Positions 53,985 through 55,887 of a stretch of 55,887 nt of DNA are shown piece after piece. The notes under the pieces were generated by a model, which was not told where the DNA came from, did no database searches, and saw only the letters and a program-made list of their open reading frames with translations. Each line of letters opens with the position of its first letter. Positions within the stretch are counted from its first letter, which is position 1. The stretch comes from an uncultured Clostridia bacterium (GTDB lineage Bacteria; Bacillota; Clostridia; Oscillospirales; Acutalibacteraceae). The position numbers and the translations under genes are program-made. The stretch is taken from assembly GCA_947584595.1 (NCBI GenBank), contig CANPWP010000012.1, positions 1-55,887 on the forward strand. The letters run 5' to 3'.

Positions 53985-55709
53985 TTATCTTTGATGACTT
54001 TTTCCTGAATACTCGTTTCTGCTGTGAACCTTAACAAGACCGTTAGCGTCCTTTGATACGTTTCGCTGTTTTCTTAGTAAATTCTCTTCTCTTCTGCGCT
54101 TAGCTTCTTCCTGCTGACGGCGTCTGAGCATTTCAGCTTTTCTCTGTCTGTACCTTTTAATATTTCTTTTAATCAATCTGAAAAGATTTGTACAGAAATA
54201 TCCTAAGTGAATTAAGAAAGTTTTTACTCCGTTTAAGAAAATTAAAATCCCGTTAAGAATTACTGCCCCTGCTGTTTTTGCCTTTTTTCTGACAGTTTCC
54301 TTGTCTATCCTGTTAATACGGGAATTTACATAATTTTTTTCATAATTATCTTCATCATCAACAGTTTTTCTTGAATATATATCATTATCCAATGTTTCGT
54401 CAAAATAGTCTTCACTTTGGTCAAAGCTTTTTTCACTGCCGATTATAGGATTATCCTCCATATATTCAATGTCTTGTTCATCTTCATCATATTCTTTATA
54501 TTCCTGCACAATTTCGTCTTCGGAAAAATCATACTCGTTTTGATAAGTTTCTTTTGTAATTTCATCGGAAGAATTATTTAAATCGGATTGCTGAACTTCC
54601 GTTTTTATTTTTTCTGATGTGTTTTCTTCTGTCATGTTTGTTTTTGTTTCATTTTCCGGAGTAATAATTTTTAAAACAGTTTTGTCTTCTGCGTTAAATG
54701 TAATTGTGTTATTCTTTTTTTCCGACTTCTCATTTTCAGAAACAACATTTTTTCTGTTTATTTCTTCAAAATCCTTTGAGCTTCTAAACTGTGTAATAAC
54801 ATCTTCGACAGTTTCTCCACTTTCAGAGACCGGAGTATCCGATATCTGTGCGGTTTTTAGTACATCATTTGTATGATTTTTTTTCAAAACAACAGGCTTT
54901 GATGAATATTCTTTGGCAAGTTCCATTAAAACTTGTTGATTTTTAATTTTTTTATCCTTTCTCTTTATGTCCTTGCGACGTTTCTTTACCTTATTATTTA
55001 TTAATAATAAAACAAAAAGCACAATAATGAAAACTGCCATTATTGCAACTATCCACAATGTAGGATTATTAATTAAATTTTGCGGTTCAAACATTCCGTG
55101 GCCGTCAAACTCTACACTTTGAAGAATGCTGTCAATAGACTGATAATCTTCGTTTGTAAGTTCACTGCCCTTTTCAGGCTGTAAGGTTAAGGTTATATTG
55201 TTACCGTCAATGATCGTGTTACATTGGGTTGCATTAACAGTTTGTCCGTCTGACTGTGCGTTAAACTGTAACTTCATAAACATATAATCGTTATATTTTT
55301 GAACAGTACAGCTTGTATATTCCTTTTCCGCTAAGAAAGAGTTCTCAACATCAATCAGCTGTTCATCGCTTAAATCACTGTAATTACCTACACTTTTGCT
55401 GTTTTTATCAGATATCATTGTTACAGTAAAAATTTTTGAATTGTCTTCGTACATGCCCTGTAAATAAATATTGTTGCTCTTAAAACTGTTCATAGTTGTA
55501 GTGTAGTCCAAACCGAAAAGAGAAAAAAATCTGTCTGTCTCAGGACTTTCTCTTGTAATGGCAGACATATTATCGGGTAAATCCACACTCATTTTGAGTT
55601 CTTTTATGTAATAATGATTTTCAGCAGAAAATACCGAAAAGCAAGAAACTGACAAAAGTATTAGAACTGCAAAAATTGCAAAAAAACCACGATAACCTTT
55701 CCTCATCAT
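53985..55709 (-). CDS. Unrecognised membrane protein with extracellular and acidic cytoplasmic domains
   Basis: I do not recognise the family. The 574-residue product has an N-terminal signal or anchor (about 8-29, ending SVFSAEN). An extracellular domain of ~185 residues follows, with NHYYIKELKMSVDLPDNMSAIT, which resembles small lipoprotein or PsbP-like folds in outline only. A membrane segment lies near 217-240, followed by a basic stop-transfer KKRRKDIKRKDKK. A long acidic, low-complexity cytoplasmic stretch (about 300-460) is followed by a hydrophobic segment (about 478-510) and a very basic Arg/Gln-rich helix at the C-terminus. I start at 55709 using AAAGG; ATG 55706 and 55715 are alternatives. 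It is the first gene of the run with pyrC. Confidence 0.6.
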   Translation of the reverse strand: MMRKGYRGFFAIFAVLILLSVSCFSVFSAENHYYIKELKMSVDLPDNMSAITRESPETDRFFSLFGLDYTTTMNSFKSNNIYLQGMYEDNSKIFTVTMISDKNSKSVGNYSDLSDEQLIDVENSFLAEKEYTSCTVQKYNDYMFMKLQFNAQSDGQTVNATQCNTIIDGNNITLTLQPEKGSELTNEDYQSIDSILQSVEFDGHGMFEPQNLINNPTLWIVAIMAVFIIVLFVLLLINNKVKKRRKDIKRKDKKIKNQQVLMELAKEYSSKPVVLKKNHTNDVLKTAQISDTPVSESGETVEDVITQFRSSKDFEEINRKNVVSENEKSEKKNNTITFNAEDKTVLKIITPENETKTNMTEENTSEKIKTEVQQSDLNNSSDEITKETYQNEYDFSEDEIVQEYKEYDEDEQDIEYMEDNPIIGSEKSFDQSEDYFDETLDNDIYSRKTVDDEDNYEKNYVNSRINRIDKETVRKKAKTAGAVILNGILIFLNGVKTFLIHLGYFCTNLFRLIKRNIKRYRQRKAEMLRRRQQEEAKRRREENLLRKQRNVSKDANGLVKVHSRNEYSGKSHQR

Positions 55710-55887
55710 AATCATCCTTTTAATTTTCTTTATTAAAAAATACTCATACATTGTCATTATACAAAAAAGTCCAATAAAAAACAAGTATAAAAAATAATCT
55801 ATCTGCATTGTTTGTGTAGGATTACAATTGATGTGTTACAGTAAGGAAAAAAGAGTAGCGAATAGCAAACCTCTGTGTTACAGTTAA

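Overview
The window looks like chromosomal DNA from an AT-rich, endospore-forming Gram-positive anaerobe of the class Clostridia, most likely Oscillospiraceae/Ruminococcaceae-like. The evidence is low GC, strong GGAGG-type ribosome binding sites, sporulation genes (spoIIE, spoVAD), a clostridial single-chain PurL, a 2-hydroxyacyl-CoA dehydratase activase pair, an FHA-SEDS fusion and a teichoic-acid-type ABC exporter. The family placement is inference. I recognised no rRNA, tRNA, CRISPR array, riboswitch or prophage.

Layout. 1-7.3 kb: asparagine synthetase with an unusual acidic tail (-), a DUF554 membrane protein (+) and purL (+). 7.3-8.8 kb: a small DUF6809-like gene divergent from an XRE regulator. 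The regulator is bracketed by two diverged copies of one ~160-bp AT-rich sequence, followed by a ~280-bp palindromic, gene-free element. 8.8-12 kb: a solitary spoVAD whose ribosome binding site lies in a long hairpin, and a VanW-family wall protein. 12.2-14.5 kb: a diacylglycerol-glycosyltransferase-like gene plus an LPG-synthase/flippase-type membrane protein. 14.6-19 kb: a YjjG-like HAD phosphatase, spoIIE and an alpha/beta hydrolase. 19-25 kb: a maltodextrin locus on the minus strand, malE - terminator - malF - malG - terminator - two tandem 97-bp repeats - lipoprotein alpha-amylase. 25.5-28 kb: a MurE-type ligase, the 5' remnant of an IS481-like element and an LEA-like protein. 28.3-32.6 kb: the two-gene acyl-CoA dehydratase activase system.

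32.6-39 kb (minus strand): an FHA-SEDS polymerase, a class B PBP and SecA, a plausible wall-elongation/secretion group, followed downstream by a small inverted-repeat element. 39.2-40 kb: a decayed IS481-family transposase. 40.1-45.6 kb (minus strand): a surface-polymer cluster of ABC permease, ABC ATPase, IspD/TarI-like cytidylyltransferase, SDR epimerase and an SDR-LicD fusion. 45.7-46.4 kb: another copy of the 97-bp repeat and a decayed IS1182-like transposase. 46.5-48.8 kb: serC-serA. 48.9-55.7 kb: a run containing an unrecognised membrane protein, pyrC, an aldolase-like gene, pyrF and a membrane acyltransferase. It is interrupted between the aldolase and pyrF by a ~485-bp unit in which a DUF559 nuclease-like gene lies between two hairpin-forming inverted ends.

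The most interesting candidate system is that DUF559 unit. Its two ends have the same left/right architecture as the gene-free palindromic element at 8.5 kb. This suggests a hairpin-ended mobile unit in which a Vsr-like nuclease is the only gene, with non-coding derivatives elsewhere. The link between nuclease and mobility is inference. Other points worth a look are the spoVAD leader hairpin, the FHA-SEDS/PBP arrangement, the SDR-LicD fusion, the tandem repeat in the amylase leader and the terminator between malE and malF.
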